64,000 bases of DNA from CAVPGP01 sp963718065 (GTDB taxonomy: Bacteria; Actinomycetota; Thermoleophilia; Gaiellales; Gaiellaceae): the NCBI GenBank assembly GCA_963718065.1, contig CAVQYE010000002.1, positions 1 through 64,000 of the forward strand, given 5' to 3'. The position numbers and the translations under genes are program-made. How positions within the stretch are numbered: position 1 is the stretch's first letter; each line of letters begins with the position of its first letter. The notes beneath the pieces were generated by a model. That model ran no database searches. It saw nothing but the letters and a program-made list of their open reading frames with translations, and was not told the origin of the DNA. This document shows positions 44,326 to 52,972 of this stretch, piece by piece.

Positions 44326-45208
44326 CTAGGCGGCCGCGACGGCGCGGCGGGCGAGCGCGAGCACGGCGCCTTCGCGGATGCCGCCACGCCCGATGCGCAG
44401 CGGGACGCCGAGTCGCCGTTGCGCCTCGGCGAGGATGACGCTGCCGGCAGCGAGCGTCTTGGCACGGGGCTGGGCCACGTTGTACCGGTCGGCGATCTGC
44501 GCCGATCCGAGCTGGGTCAGCAACACCTGCACCTTGGCGATCGCGCGGGCGTCGAGCTCAGGGCCGTTGAGCTGGCGTAGCCCGCGCGCGCTGCCTCCGA
44601 CCGCGATCGCCAGCTGCGGGAACGGCGGCAGGACGCCTTCGAAGGCGCTCGACACTTCGGCCGCAGCGGCTGCAAAGAGCTCGGGCCCCGGCGGATCGGC
44701 GGCGAGGATGCGGCTCGTCAGCCGGAGCGAGCCGATGTCGACGGAGCGGAACCAGATCGGCCCGTCCTCGCGGGTGCCGACGACGATCTGGGTCGAGCCG
44801 CCGCCGACGTCGCAGACGGCGATCGTGGACGGCATTTCGTCGAGCGCGGCGACCGCGCCGTCGAATGCGAGCCGACCCTCTTCCTCGGCCGACAAGAGGC
44901 GAACGGGCACTCCGCCCGCGTGCTCCAAGCGCAGCAAGCAACTCCGGGCCGTTGTCGGCCTGCCTGCCCGGGCTCGTGACGAGGATCTCGACGGCGGCGC
45001 AGTCACGCTGCGCTCCCTGGACGAACTCGCGGACGCAGTTCGCCGTCTCGGCCAGCTTGCCCACCGGGATCCGGCCGTGCTCCTCGACCGCCGCTCCGAG
45101 CCGAAGCGTCAGCTTCTCCTGGCGGATGGGACTCACCGTACGACCGTCGCTCGACGCGACGAGCAGACGGACCGTGTTCGAACCCACGTCGATCACTCCT
45201 ATGCGCAC
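44326..45208 (-). CDS. ppx: exopolyphosphatase / Ppx-GppA phosphatase, one frameshift
   Basis: About 294 residues from GTG 45208. Start VRIGVIDVGSNTVRLLVA, the ASKHA phosphate-1 loop. After one base out of register near 44940 come VRLLSAEEEGRLAFDGAVAA (catalytic Glu), AVCDVGGGSTQIVVG (phosphate-2 loop), SVDIGSLRLTSRIL, LAIAVGGSARGLRQL and RIGRGGIREGAVLAL. This is the short Ppx form typical of actinobacteria. It cleaves terminal phosphate from polyphosphate or pppGpp. It lies 34 bases after ppk on the same strand, pairing polyphosphate synthesis and breakdown. Confidence 0.9.
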
Positions 45209-45242
45209 GGCGTCATTCTTCCCATCGCGTCGGTCGGCACGC

Positions 45243-47474
45243 CTACGGGCGAGACGCCGCAGCACGAAGACGCTGCCGTCGTTGAATCATCGTTCCCTGG
45301 GTGGGCCGCCGCCGCTCGCTCTTTCGCGGCCGCTCCCGATCCCAGCTCCCGTCCGGTCGCATCACCCAGGCGGTGGAGTTGTCGCGCAGCAGCGTCTCGA
45401 AGACGCCGTCCAGCTGGACTCGCAAACGCCCGTCGTCGACTGGCGCGAGCACCTCGATGCGGTGGTCGAGGTTGCGGGGCATGAGATCGGCGCTACCCAG
45501 AAGATAGGTCTCCTCCTCGCCGGCCTGGAAGTAGTAGAGCCGGCTGTGCTCGAGGAATCGACCCAGCACGCTGCGGACACGGATCTTGTCCGACAGACCG
45601 GGCACGCCCGGCCGGAGCGTGCAGATCGAGCGGGTGATGATGTCGATCTCCGCGCTCGCCTGAGAGGCCGCATAGAGAGCTTCGATCACTTCCGGATCGT
45701 TGAGGTTGTTCACCTTGAGCCGGATCCGCGCGGGGTTGCCCGCCTCGGCGGCTGTCTTGACCGACCGGATGAGCGCGAGCAATCCTGAACGAAGGTTGAT
45801 CGGAGCGACGAGCAGCCGGCGGAACTCACGCGGCTTGCCGAAGCCGGTCACGAAGTTGAAGAGGTCGGCAACGTCTGCGGCGATCTCGGGATCGGCGCTG
45901 AAGAGCCCGACGTCCTCGTAGAGCCGGGCTGTGACTGCGTGGTAGTTGCCCGTGCCGATGTGGGCGTACCGCTGCAGGCCGGCGGCCTCGCGCCGGACGA
46001 CGAGCGTCGTCTTCGCATGGATCTTGAGATTCGGAACCCCGTAGACGACGTGCACGCCCGCCTCCTCGAGGCGTCGCGACCATTCGATGTTGCGGCGTTC
46101 GTCGAAGCGTGCCTTGAGCTCGACGAGGCAGACGCTCTGCTTGCCGGACTCAGAGGCTTCGATCAGGGCCGGCGCCAGCGCCGAGTCGCCGCTGGTGCGG
46201 TAGATCGTGGTCTTCAACGCAACAGCGTTCGGATCGCGCGCGCCCGCACCGACGAACTCCTCGACGCTCGTCGCGAAGGAGTCGTACGGATGGTGCACGA
46301 GGATGTCGCCGCGCCGGATCTCTCCGAGCACATCGCCGTCCACCGGCCCGGCCAGCCGGGGCTGGGTGAACGGAAGCCAGGGCTCGTGCTTCAGGTCGGG
46401 GCGGTCGATCGCGGCGATCTCGTCGAGGTCCGCCAGGTCGAGCAAGCCGCGAACCGGATACACCTGCTCCTCTGCTATGCCGAGCCGGTCCTCGAGGCGC
46501 TCGAGCAGGGTGCCGGAGACCGAGCCCGAGATCTCGAGGCGGACGACGTCGCCGAACCGCCGCCGCCGCAGCTCGCTCTGAACGGCCTCGAGGAGGTCGT
46601 CTGCCTCGTCCGAGACGTCGAAGTCCGAGTCCCGGGTGACCCGGAACACGATCTGCTCGACGAACTCCATCTCCGGGAAGAGCCACGGCAGGAAGTGGCC
46701 GATCACGACCTCGAGTGGGAGGCGGAGTCCCCGGCGCCCGACCGTCTGGAACCGCTGCAGGCCCTCCGGCACCTTGACACGTGCGAAGCGCTCCTCGCCG
46801 CTCTCCGGGTCGCGGACGCTGACCCCGAGGCTGAGCGATAGACCTGAGATGTACGGGAAGCGCTGACCGGGACCGACCGCGAGCGGCGTCAGCACGGGAT
46901 AGATGTCCCGCGCGAAGATCGCCTCGAGCTCGACGAGCTCTGACTCGCTGCAGTCGGCGATCTCCCCGACGATGATCCCCTGCTCGGCGAGGGCCGGGCA
47001 GAGTTCACGGCTCCAGAGCTTCGATTGCGCCGCGTTGAGCTCGACCACGCGCCGGCGCACCTCGGTGAGCGTTTCCTGCGCGGAGCGGCCGTCGGGGCCG
47101 CGGACGGTCAGTCCGGTCGCGGTCTGGTCGAGGAGCCCGGCAACCCTGACCTGGAAGAACTCGTCGAGGTTGGACGAGAAGATCCCGCAGAGCTTGATGC
47201 GCTCGAGGAGCGGCTGATCGGGATCGGCAGCGAGCGCGAGCACCCGCTTGGCGTAGGCGAGCCAGGACAGCTCACGGTTGAGGAGCCGCTCGGCGGGGGA
47301 CGTCTCGGATGGTGGGGCCACAGGCTGATTCTCTGCGCGGGGACGTGAACAGGGGGTTGACGTTTCGTAACGACGGCTCGCTGATCGAGTGACCCGACCG
47401 AGCGCCTTGCTCGGGATCTCGACCCGAGCCGGGCCCCGGTTCCGCCTTTCGTCGAAGTCGGAACTGGACGGCAC
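45243..47474 (-). CDS. ppk: polyphosphate kinase
   Basis: A complete 743-residue Ppk1, GTG 47474; the first 50 residues are an Arg/Pro/Ser-rich extension beyond the usual start (SPAERLLNRELSWLAYAKRV). Conserved blocks include CGIFSSNLDEFFQVRVAGL, LTPLAVGPGQRFPYISGLSL, HHPYDSFATSVEEFVGA, LKTTIYRTSGDS, VELKARFDERRNIEWSRRLE, NLKIHAKTTLVVRRE (phosphorylated His), HIGTGNYHAVTARLYEDVGL and FLEHSRLYYF (second His). It makes polyphosphate from ATP. No Pho box is obvious directly upstream. Confidence 0.95.
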   Translation of the reverse strand: MPSSSDFDERRNRGPARVEIPSKALGRVTRSASRRYETSTPCSRPRAENQPVAPPSETSPAERLLNRELSWLAYAKRVLALAADPDQPLLERIKLCGIFSSNLDEFFQVRVAGLLDQTATGLTVRGPDGRSAQETLTEVRRRVVELNAAQSKLWSRELCPALAEQGIIVGEIADCSESELVELEAIFARDIYPVLTPLAVGPGQRFPYISGLSLSLGVSVRDPESGEERFARVKVPEGLQRFQTVGRRGLRLPLEVVIGHFLPWLFPEMEFVEQIVFRVTRDSDFDVSDEADDLLEAVQSELRRRRFGDVVRLEISGSVSGTLLERLEDRLGIAEEQVYPVRGLLDLADLDEIAAIDRPDLKHEPWLPFTQPRLAGPVDGDVLGEIRRGDILVHHPYDSFATSVEEFVGAGARDPNAVALKTTIYRTSGDSALAPALIEASESGKQSVCLVELKARFDERRNIEWSRRLEEAGVHVVYGVPNLKIHAKTTLVVRREAAGLQRYAHIGTGNYHAVTARLYEDVGLFSADPEIAADVADLFNFVTGFGKPREFRRLLVAPINLRSGLLALIRSVKTAAEAGNPARIRLKVNNLNDPEVIEALYAASQASAEIDIITRSICTLRPGVPGLSDKIRVRSVLGRFLEHSRLYYFQAGEEETYLLGSADLMPRNLDHRIEVLAPVDDGRLRVQLDGVFETLLRDNSTAWVMRPDGSWDRERPRKSERRRPTQGTMIQRRQRLRAAASRP

Positions 47475-47519
47475 AGCGATAGTAGCGATCGCAGCGTCCG
47501 CAGGACGCGCGCCGCGCTT

Positions 47520-48491
47520 CTAGAACGTCGAGTCGCGCCAGCCGCTCGCGATGATCCCGAAGATCGCCAGGGCCAGCACGAGGCGATAGATGACGAACGG
47601 CGTGTAGTTGTGGCGCCGCACGTAGCCGAGCAGGACGTCGATCGCGACCAGCCCGACGGCGACCGCCGCGAGCGTCCCGACGATGAACGGGCCGATCGAG
47701 CCGGCGGGGAGCGGGTTGAGGACGACGTCCTTCAGTCCCTTGAAGAGCACGGCGCCGAACACGACCGGGATCAGAAGCAGGAACGAGAAGCGCGCCGCGC
47801 CGTCGCGGGTCAGCCCGGCGAAGCGCCCGGTCGTGATCGTGATCCCCGAGCGCGAGACCCCCGGCATCAGCGCGAGGATCTGCGAGACGCCGATCGCGAA
47901 CGCCGTGCGGAGCGTCAGGCCGTTGATCTCGTGCCGCTCCGGCTGCCGGTCCGCGATCCAGAGCAGGATGGCGAAGACGGCGAGGAAGATCGCGATCTGC
48001 CAGGGCTGGCCGAGGTGGTCCTCGATCGCGCTCTCGCCGAGCGCGCCGGCGATCGCCGCCGGGATCGTCGCGAAGGCGACCGCCCACGCGATCCGCTCCT
48101 CGTCGCTCCGGACGGCGCGCGCGCGAACCGAGGCGAACCACGCGGACACGTAGCGCACGAGGTCGCTCCAGAAGTAGACGATCACCGCGACGAGCGTGCC
48201 GAGATGGAGCGCCACGTCGAAGGTCTTGTTGAAGTCGGGATGCGTCTCGAGGTAGTGCCAGTTCGCCAGCCACGGCACAAGGATCAGGTGGCCCGACGAA
48301 GAGATCGGCAGCAGCTCGGTCGCGCCCTGCGTGATGCCGAGGATCAGCGCCTGCCAGTCGGAGAGGCGGCCCGCCTCCTCGCCGACGCGCAGCGCCGCCA
48401 GCACGACTGCGACCAGCAGTAGGACGGCGGCGACGGCGTAGACGAGGCGTCTGCCTCGGAAGGCTGGGGCGGCCGTCACGGCGCGGAGCAT
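47520..48491 (-). CDS. uppP: undecaprenyl-diphosphatase UppP (BacA)
   Basis: A 323-residue polytopic membrane protein. The two catalytic signatures are GITQGATELLPISSSGHLIL and LALMPGVSRSGITITTGRFA; the spacing and about eight membrane helices match UppP. An extra N-terminal helix (LVYAVAAVLLLVAVVLAALR) makes it longer than the usual 270 residues. It recycles undecaprenyl diphosphate for cell-wall synthesis and releases phosphate. It is divergent from the DUF47-Pit operon, with the Pho-like repeat between them. Confidence 0.93.
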   Translation of the reverse strand: MLRAVTAAPAFRGRRLVYAVAAVLLLVAVVLAALRVGEEAGRLSDWQALILGITQGATELLPISSSGHLILVPWLANWHYLETHPDFNKTFDVALHLGTLVAVIVYFWSDLVRYVSAWFASVRARAVRSDEERIAWAVAFATIPAAIAGALGESAIEDHLGQPWQIAIFLAVFAILLWIADRQPERHEINGLTLRTAFAIGVSQILALMPGVSRSGITITTGRFAGLTRDGAARFSFLLLIPVVFGAVLFKGLKDVVLNPLPAGSIGPFIVGTLAAVAVGLVAIDVLLGYVRRHNYTPFVIYRLVLALAIFGIIASGWRDSTF

Positions 48492-48504
48492 ACCCGCGAC
48501 GGCC

Positions 48505-48526
48505 GTTCACCTTTGTGTAACAGTCT
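48505..48526 (+). promoter_or_regulatory. Pho-box-like 11-bp repeat before the DUF47-Pit genes
   Basis: gttcacctttg (48505-48515) followed by the weaker tgtaacagtct (48516-48526), ending 7 bases before GTG 48534. The first unit matches the GTTCACC core of actinobacterial Pho boxes seen at three further sites in this window. Confidence 0.5.
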
Positions 48527-48533
48527 TCGCCGC

Positions 48534-49154
48534 GTGGCCCTCCGCCTGACCCCCCAGAAGCGCGAGTTCTTCGACCTGTTCACGCAGGCGTCCGCCAACG
48601 CGGTCGACATCGCGCGGCTGCTCGTCGAGCTCGTGAACCGGTTTCCGGCCGACGGCCGGGGCCTCTTTCGCGACATCAAGGAGCGCGAGCACGAGGGCGA
48701 CCGGCTGACCCACGCGGTGATCGATCTCTTGAACCGCACCTTCGTGACGCCGTTCGACCGCGACGACATGTACCGCCTCGCCTCGGTGATCGACGACATC
48801 TGCGACCACGTCGAGGAAGCGGCGGACAACATCGATGCGTACGAGGTAACGGACGTGCCCGAGCGCGCGAAGACGCAGGCCGAGGTCATCTTTCGCTCGG
48901 CGGAGCATCTGCATTCTGCGGTGCAGCTGCTGGAGGGCTTCAAGGATTCGCGCGCGCAGCTGCTCGCGCTGCGCGAGCTCGAGGACGAAGGCGATCACCT
49001 CGTCCGCGAGGCCGTCGCTGCGCTCTTCCGCTCCGGCGCGGACCCCATCGAGGTGATTCGCTGGAAGGACATCCACGAGCGCCTCGAAGAGGCCGTCGAC
49101 GCCTGCGAGAACGCCGCAGACGTGCTCGAGGCGATCCTCGTCAAGAACCGCTGA
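48534..49154 (+). CDS. DUF47 (PhoU-like) protein, Pit accessory 1
   Basis: A 206-residue all-helical protein of the TIGR00153/DUF47 family, GTG 48534. It shows RLTPQKREFFDLFTQASANA, REHEGDRLTHAVIDLLNRT, FVTPFDRDDMYRLASVIDDI, CDHVEEAADNID and IRWKDIHERLEEAVDACENA, with Glu/Asp clusters (EHEGD, DDICDHVEE) like the metal sites of PhoU. Such proteins are coded beside Pit transporters and are thought to regulate them. A second copy follows the pit gene. It starts 10 bases before pit. Confidence 0.88.
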   Translation: MALRLTPQKREFFDLFTQASANAVDIARLLVELVNRFPADGRGLFRDIKEREHEGDRLTHAVIDLLNRTFVTPFDRDDMYRLASVIDDICDHVEEAADNIDAYEVTDVPERAKTQAEVIFRSAEHLHSAVQLLEGFKDSRAQLLALRELEDEGDHLVREAVAALFRSGADPIEVIRWKDIHERLEEAVDACENAADVLEAILVKNR

Positions 49155-49164
49155 CCAGCACCTG

Positions 49165-50155
49165 ATGGACACGATTCTCCTCGTCGTCGTGATCGTTGTC
49201 GCGCTGGCTTTCGACTTCACGAACGGCTTCCACGACACGGCCAATGCCGTCGCCACGTCGGTCTCGACGCGTGCCATGTCGCCGCGCCTGGCCGTGCTCG
49301 TCGCCTCGATCGCGAATCTCGCCGGCGCGTTCGTGACGACGGCCGTTGCAACGACCGTCGGCAAGGGGATCATCGACACGGGGCTGGCGACCGAGCAGAC
49401 GGTGCTCGCCGCCCTGCTCGGGGCGATCGCCTGGAACCTGACAACCTGGTGGCTCGGCCTGCCGTCCTCGCTCCTCGCACGCGCTGATCGGCGGCCTGAT
49501 CGGCGCCGCGCTCGTCCAGTCGGGCCCGGAGGGAGTCGAGTGGCACGACATCCTCCACAAGGTTGCGATCCCGGGAATCGCGGCGCCGCTGATCGCCTTC
49601 GCCGCGGCGTTCCTGCTGCTGCTCACGATCTTCTGGATCTTCATCTGGATGACGCCCGGCCTGGCGAACCGCAGCTTCCGGCTCGGACAGCTCGTCAGCG
49701 GCACTTTTGTCGCCTTCACGCACGGCGCGAACGACGCGCAGAAGACGATGGGGGTGATCGCCCTCGTGCTCTTCGCACACGGGTCGATCGACGAGTTCTA
49801 CATCCCTGACTGGGTCAAGGTCGCCGCGGGCCTCGCGATCGCCGCCGGCACCTACACGGGCGGCTGGCGGATCATGCGGACGCTCGGCCAGCGCGTGATC
49901 CAGATGGAGCCCGCCAGCGGCTTCTCGTCGCAGGCGACCGCCGGGGCGACGATCTACCTCGCAACGCACCTCGGGTATCCGCTCTCCACGACCCATGTCA
50001 TCTCGGGCGCCGTCATGGGCTCCGGCGCGACGAAGCGTCTGTCTGCGGTGCGCTGGGGCGTCGCCGGGAACATCGTCGTCGCGTGGATACTCACGATCCC
50101 GATGTCCGCGCTGGTCGCCGCGCTGTTTTACTGGCCGGTGCAGGCGGTCTTCTAG
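49165..50155 (+). CDS. pit: Pit-type low-affinity inorganic phosphate transporter, one frameshift
   Basis: About 329 residues from ATG 49165. The first signature is FDFTNGFHDTANAVATSVST and the matching inverted one is VAFTHGANDAQKTMGVIALV, with YPLSTTHVISGAVMGSGATK near the end. These are the PiT/PHO4 motifs. Near 49482 four extra bases (ctcc, apparently a slipped copy within cctcgctcctcg) break the frame exactly in the conserved LPSSSHALIGG turn; removing them restores it. It imports metal-phosphate with protons. It lies between two DUF47 genes. Confidence 0.88.
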
Positions 50156-50767
50156 ATGCGGATCGTTCCACGCACACAGGAGTTCTACGACCTGCTCGCG
50201 GCCGCCGGGAAGAACGCCCGCGAGGCAGCCGCCCTCGCCGAGGAGATCTTCCGCGAGTGGCCGAGCGGGCCCGAGCACGCGCGGATCAAGGCACTCGAGA
50301 ACGAGGGTGACCGCATCACGACCGAGTTGCTGACGAATCTCAACCAGCAGCTGATCGCACCGTTCGATCCCGAGGATCTCTACATGCTCATCGGTCGCGT
50401 CGACGACGTCGTCGACGCGATCGAGTACGCCTGCGAGCTGCTCGGGCTCTACGACGTCCAGTCGCCGACGAAGCAGTCGCTGGAGCTCTGCCGGATCCTC
50501 GTCTCGGCGAGCCGGCAGCTGGACGAGCTGCTCTCCGGCCTGAAGGGCCGGACCGGGTCGGAGGAGCGGCTGCTCGCGATCAAGAATCTCGAGGACGACG
50601 GAGACCGGGTGAAACGCGCCGCCGTCGCCTCGCTCTTCAAGTCCGACGCCATCGACCCGCTGATCATCGTCCGCTGGAAGGACATCTACGAATCGCTCGA
50701 AGAAGCGATCGACGCCTGCGAGACGGTTGCTCACGTGGTGGGCAACATCCTGGTCAAGAACAACTAG
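50156..50767 (+). CDS. DUF47 (PhoU-like) protein, Pit accessory 2
   Basis: A 203-residue second DUF47 protein whose ATG directly follows the pit stop. Motifs: PRTQEFYDLLAAAGKNAREA, ENEGDRITTELLTNLNQQL, IAPFDPEDLYMLIGRVDDVV and IVRWKDIYESLEEAIDACET. It shares the DUF47 layout with the protein at 48534 but is clearly diverged from it, so the duplication is old. Two different DUF47 proteins flanking one Pit may form a mixed regulatory complex, which is inference. Confidence 0.88.
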   Translation: MRIVPRTQEFYDLLAAAGKNAREAAALAEEIFREWPSGPEHARIKALENEGDRITTELLTNLNQQLIAPFDPEDLYMLIGRVDDVVDAIEYACELLGLYDVQSPTKQSLELCRILVSASRQLDELLSGLKGRTGSEERLLAIKNLEDDGDRVKRAAVASLFKSDAIDPLIIVRWKDIYESLEEAIDACETVAHVVGNILVKNN

Positions 50768-50778
50768 AGGATTGCACC

Positions 50779-51180
50779 GTGCCGTTCACGCTCAGGAACA
50801 TCAAGGAGGATCTCGAGGACGTCGGCCCTAGGTTCGACGGCGCGCCGGACCTGGAGTTCCGCGCTGCGACCAAGGCGCTCGAGCTCGAGAAATCCGCTCT
50901 CAGCTACCAGCGCGTCCCGCCCGGCTATCGCTTTCCGTACGGCCACACGCACGTGAAGCAGGAGGAGGTTTACGTGGTCGTGCGCGGGAGCGGACGGATG
51001 AAAGTCGACGACGAGATCGTCGAGCTCAAGGAATGGGACGCGGTGCGGGTCCCGCCCGGTGTGTGGCGAGGCTACGAGGCCGGACCGGAGGGCCTCGAGA
51101 TCCTCGTCATCGGCGCGCCCAATCTCGGCGAGGACCCGCGCGAAGACGTCGATGGCCGGCGCGACTGGTGGGCTGACTAG
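50779..51180 (+). CDS. cupin-domain protein
   Basis: A 133-residue protein, GTG 50779, 11 bases after the DUF47 gene. It is a single cupin: RVPPGYRFPYGHTHVKQEEV, then YVVVRGSGRMKVDDE (motif 1 with HTH...E metal ligands) and WDAVRVPPGVWRGYEAGPEG (motif 2, in which the usual His is replaced by Trp-Arg). The metal site may therefore be incomplete. Function is unknown. It is probably the last gene of the pit operon. Confidence 0.8.
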   Translation: MPFTLRNIKEDLEDVGPRFDGAPDLEFRAATKALELEKSALSYQRVPPGYRFPYGHTHVKQEEVYVVVRGSGRMKVDDEIVELKEWDAVRVPPGVWRGYEAGPEGLEILVIGAPNLGEDPREDVDGRRDWWAD

Positions 51181-51340
51181 CCGCTGGTGCGGTAGGCAAG
51201 ATCCCTATAGCGCCCGTCATAGGCGTAAGCCGCTCGCGTGGGCCAGCGTTCTCACGCCTGAAGTCTCGACTTCACTTGAGGCACCCCGCAAAGCCCGCCA
51301 CGCGAAAGAGCGGCTGCGCCGAGGGTGATTCCGCTAGCCG

Positions 51341-52021
51341 CTAGCGCTCGGCCGCGGGATGCGAGGCGTCCGTGAACTCGCGGAACTCGCCTGTGATCAG
51401 GTACGCCGTCTGCTCGCCGATGTCGACCGCGTGGTCGCCGATCCGCTCGATGCAGCGCGAGACAAAGAGGACACGCAGCCCGTACTCGTGCGAGGCTGGA
51501 TCGCTGGGCAGGTTCAGCACGTCCTCGACGGCTCGGCGGTTCGCGCGGTCGATCAGCTCGTCGAGATCAACGAGCGACTCGGAGCCCGTCAGGTCGCGGT
51601 TCGCGAACGAGTCGAGCGCGACGCGGATCATCTGCTCGGCACGTGCGCCCATCTCTTCGAGGCTCGCCGTGATGTCGGGGTCGCCGGCCGAGAGCGGGTG
51701 CACGAGCTTCGTCAGCTTGGCGATCGTGACGCAGTAGTCGCCCATGCGCTCGAGGTGCACGTTCATGTGCAGGAGTGCCAGCACGAGCCTGAGGTCGACG
51801 GCGACGGGCGTCTGCCGGGCGAGGAGCGACTCGATGCTCCGTTCGAGATCGATGTAGCGGCGGTCGATCTCGTCGTCGAAGGAGATCACCTCGTCGGCGA
51901 GCTCGACGTCCTCGCGCGCGAAGGCGTTCAACGCGCCGCGCAGGGCACGGAGCACGAAGTCGGCCTCCTCGCGGAGCGACATCTCGAGCGCGGTGAGCTC
52001 CTCCTGGAAGGTCGCTCTCAT
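51341..52021 (-). CDS. phoU: phosphate signalling protein PhoU
   Basis: A 226-residue PhoU with two three-helix bundles: TALEMSLREEADFVLRALRG, DEVISFDDEIDRRYIDLERS, LVLALLHMNVHLERMGDYCV, then LVDLDELIDRANRRAVEDVL and FVSRCIERIGDHAVDIGEQT. The MNVHLERMGDYCVTIA and CIERIGDHAVDI motifs are the paired metal-binding signatures. PhoU links the Pst transporter to the sensor kinase and holds the Pho regulon off when phosphate is plentiful. Its ATG overlaps the pstB stop. Confidence 0.93.
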   Translation of the reverse strand: MRATFQEELTALEMSLREEADFVLRALRGALNAFAREDVELADEVISFDDEIDRRYIDLERSIESLLARQTPVAVDLRLVLALLHMNVHLERMGDYCVTIAKLTKLVHPLSAGDPDITASLEEMGARAEQMIRVALDSFANRDLTGSESLVDLDELIDRANRRAVEDVLNLPSDPASHEYGLRVLFVSRCIERIGDHAVDIGEQTAYLITGEFREFTDASHPAAER

Positions 52022-52869
52022 CCGAACCGTCCTGTGACGTAGCCCTCGGTGCGCTCGTCGGAGGGCTGCGTGAAGATCTTCTCGGTCGCGTCGTACTCGA
52101 CGAGGGTGCCGGCGCCGTCCTCGAGCGAGAAGAACGCCGTCATCTCGGCGACCCGCGCGGCCTGCTGCATGTTGTGCGTAACGATCACGAGCGTGTAGTC
52201 GCGCTTGAGCTCGTGCATCAGGTCCTCGATCGCGGCGGTTGCGATCGGGTCGAGGGCGGAGGCGGGCTCGTCGAGCAGGATCACGGAGGGCTCGACGGCG
52301 ATCGCGCGGGCGATGCAGAGGCGTTGCTGCTGGCCGCCGGAGAGGCCGAGCGCCGAGCGCTTCAGCCGGTCCTTGACCTCGTCCCAGAGCGCGGCGCGAC
52401 GCAGCGCGCGCTCGATTCGGCCGTCGAGGTCGTCCTTCATGCCGAGGATCTTCAGGCCCCAGGCGACGTTGTCGTGGATGGACTTCGGGAACGGGTTCGG
52501 CCGCTGGAAGACCATGCCGATCCTGCGCCGGACTTCGATCGGATCGACGTCGGGCCCGTAGAGGTCGACGCCCTGGTAGAGCAGCTCGCCGCCGACGTTG
52601 ACGTTCGGGATCAGGTCGTTCATCCGGTTCAGGCAGCGGAGGAACGTGCTCTTGCCGCAGCCGGACGGCCCGATCACGGCCGTGATCGCATGCTCGTAGA
52701 CCTCGAGGTTGACGTTGCGTACCGCGATCGACGGCCCGTAGGCGACGCTCAGGTCGTTGATCCGAAAGACGGTGCGGCGGTCGACCGGGGCCGGCGCCGC
52801 TTGCGTGATCGCCCCGAGTGGGGCGATGCCGGCCTGCTCGTTGGAAGGGGAAGTCTCCACGCCCGTCAC
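52018..52869 (-). CDS. pstB: phosphate ABC transporter ATP-binding protein PstB
   Basis: About 283 residues from GTG 52869 (GTG 52860 is an alternative); the first 30 residues are an unconserved extension. Walker A is GPSGCGKSTFLRCLNRMNDL, the PstB-specific block is RRRIGMVFQRPNPFPKSIHD with NVAWGLKI, the signature is ALGLSGGQQQRLCIARAIAV, and Walker B is VILLDEPASALDPIAT. It powers high-affinity phosphate uptake. It is divergent from pstC, with the triple Pho-type repeat in the gap, and runs into phoU. Confidence 0.94.
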   Translation of the reverse strand: MTGVETSPSNEQAGIAPLGAITQAAPAPVDRRTVFRINDLSVAYGPSIAVRNVNLEVYEHAITAVIGPSGCGKSTFLRCLNRMNDLIPNVNVGGELLYQGVDLYGPDVDPIEVRRRIGMVFQRPNPFPKSIHDNVAWGLKILGMKDDLDGRIERALRRAALWDEVKDRLKRSALGLSGGQQQRLCIARAIAVEPSVILLDEPASALDPIATAAIEDLMHELKRDYTLVIVTHNMQQAARVAEMTAFFSLEDGAGTLVEYDATEKIFTQPSDERTEGYVTGRFG

Positions 52870-52911
52870 TGCCGACCAGTCTCTCGCCGGTTCCGCGGGG
52901 CGGGGGTCGAA

Positions 52912-52944
52912 ACATTGTGAACAAGCTGTGGCGGAGTGGTGAAC
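52912..52944 (-). promoter_or_regulatory. triple Pho-box-like repeat between pstB and pstC
   Basis: Read on the minus strand, three contiguous 11-bp units: gttcaccactc (52944-52934), cgccacagctt (52933-52923) and gttcacaatgt (52922-52912). Each carries a (G/C)xxCAC(C/A) core in phase. The site faces pstB-phoU and lies 28 bases before pstC on the other strand, so it could serve both. Confidence 0.7.
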
Positions 52945-52972
52945 GACGCTGCCACTCGCGATTCGGGCTGCG

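Noticed and set aside
51181..51340. A possible gene or third copy of the dispersed repeat between the cupin and phoU genes.
   Set aside because: No frame with start and conserved content, and similarity to the repeat is limited to a short gcgaaa..cggctg. It holds only a weak hairpin (tgaagt/acttca).
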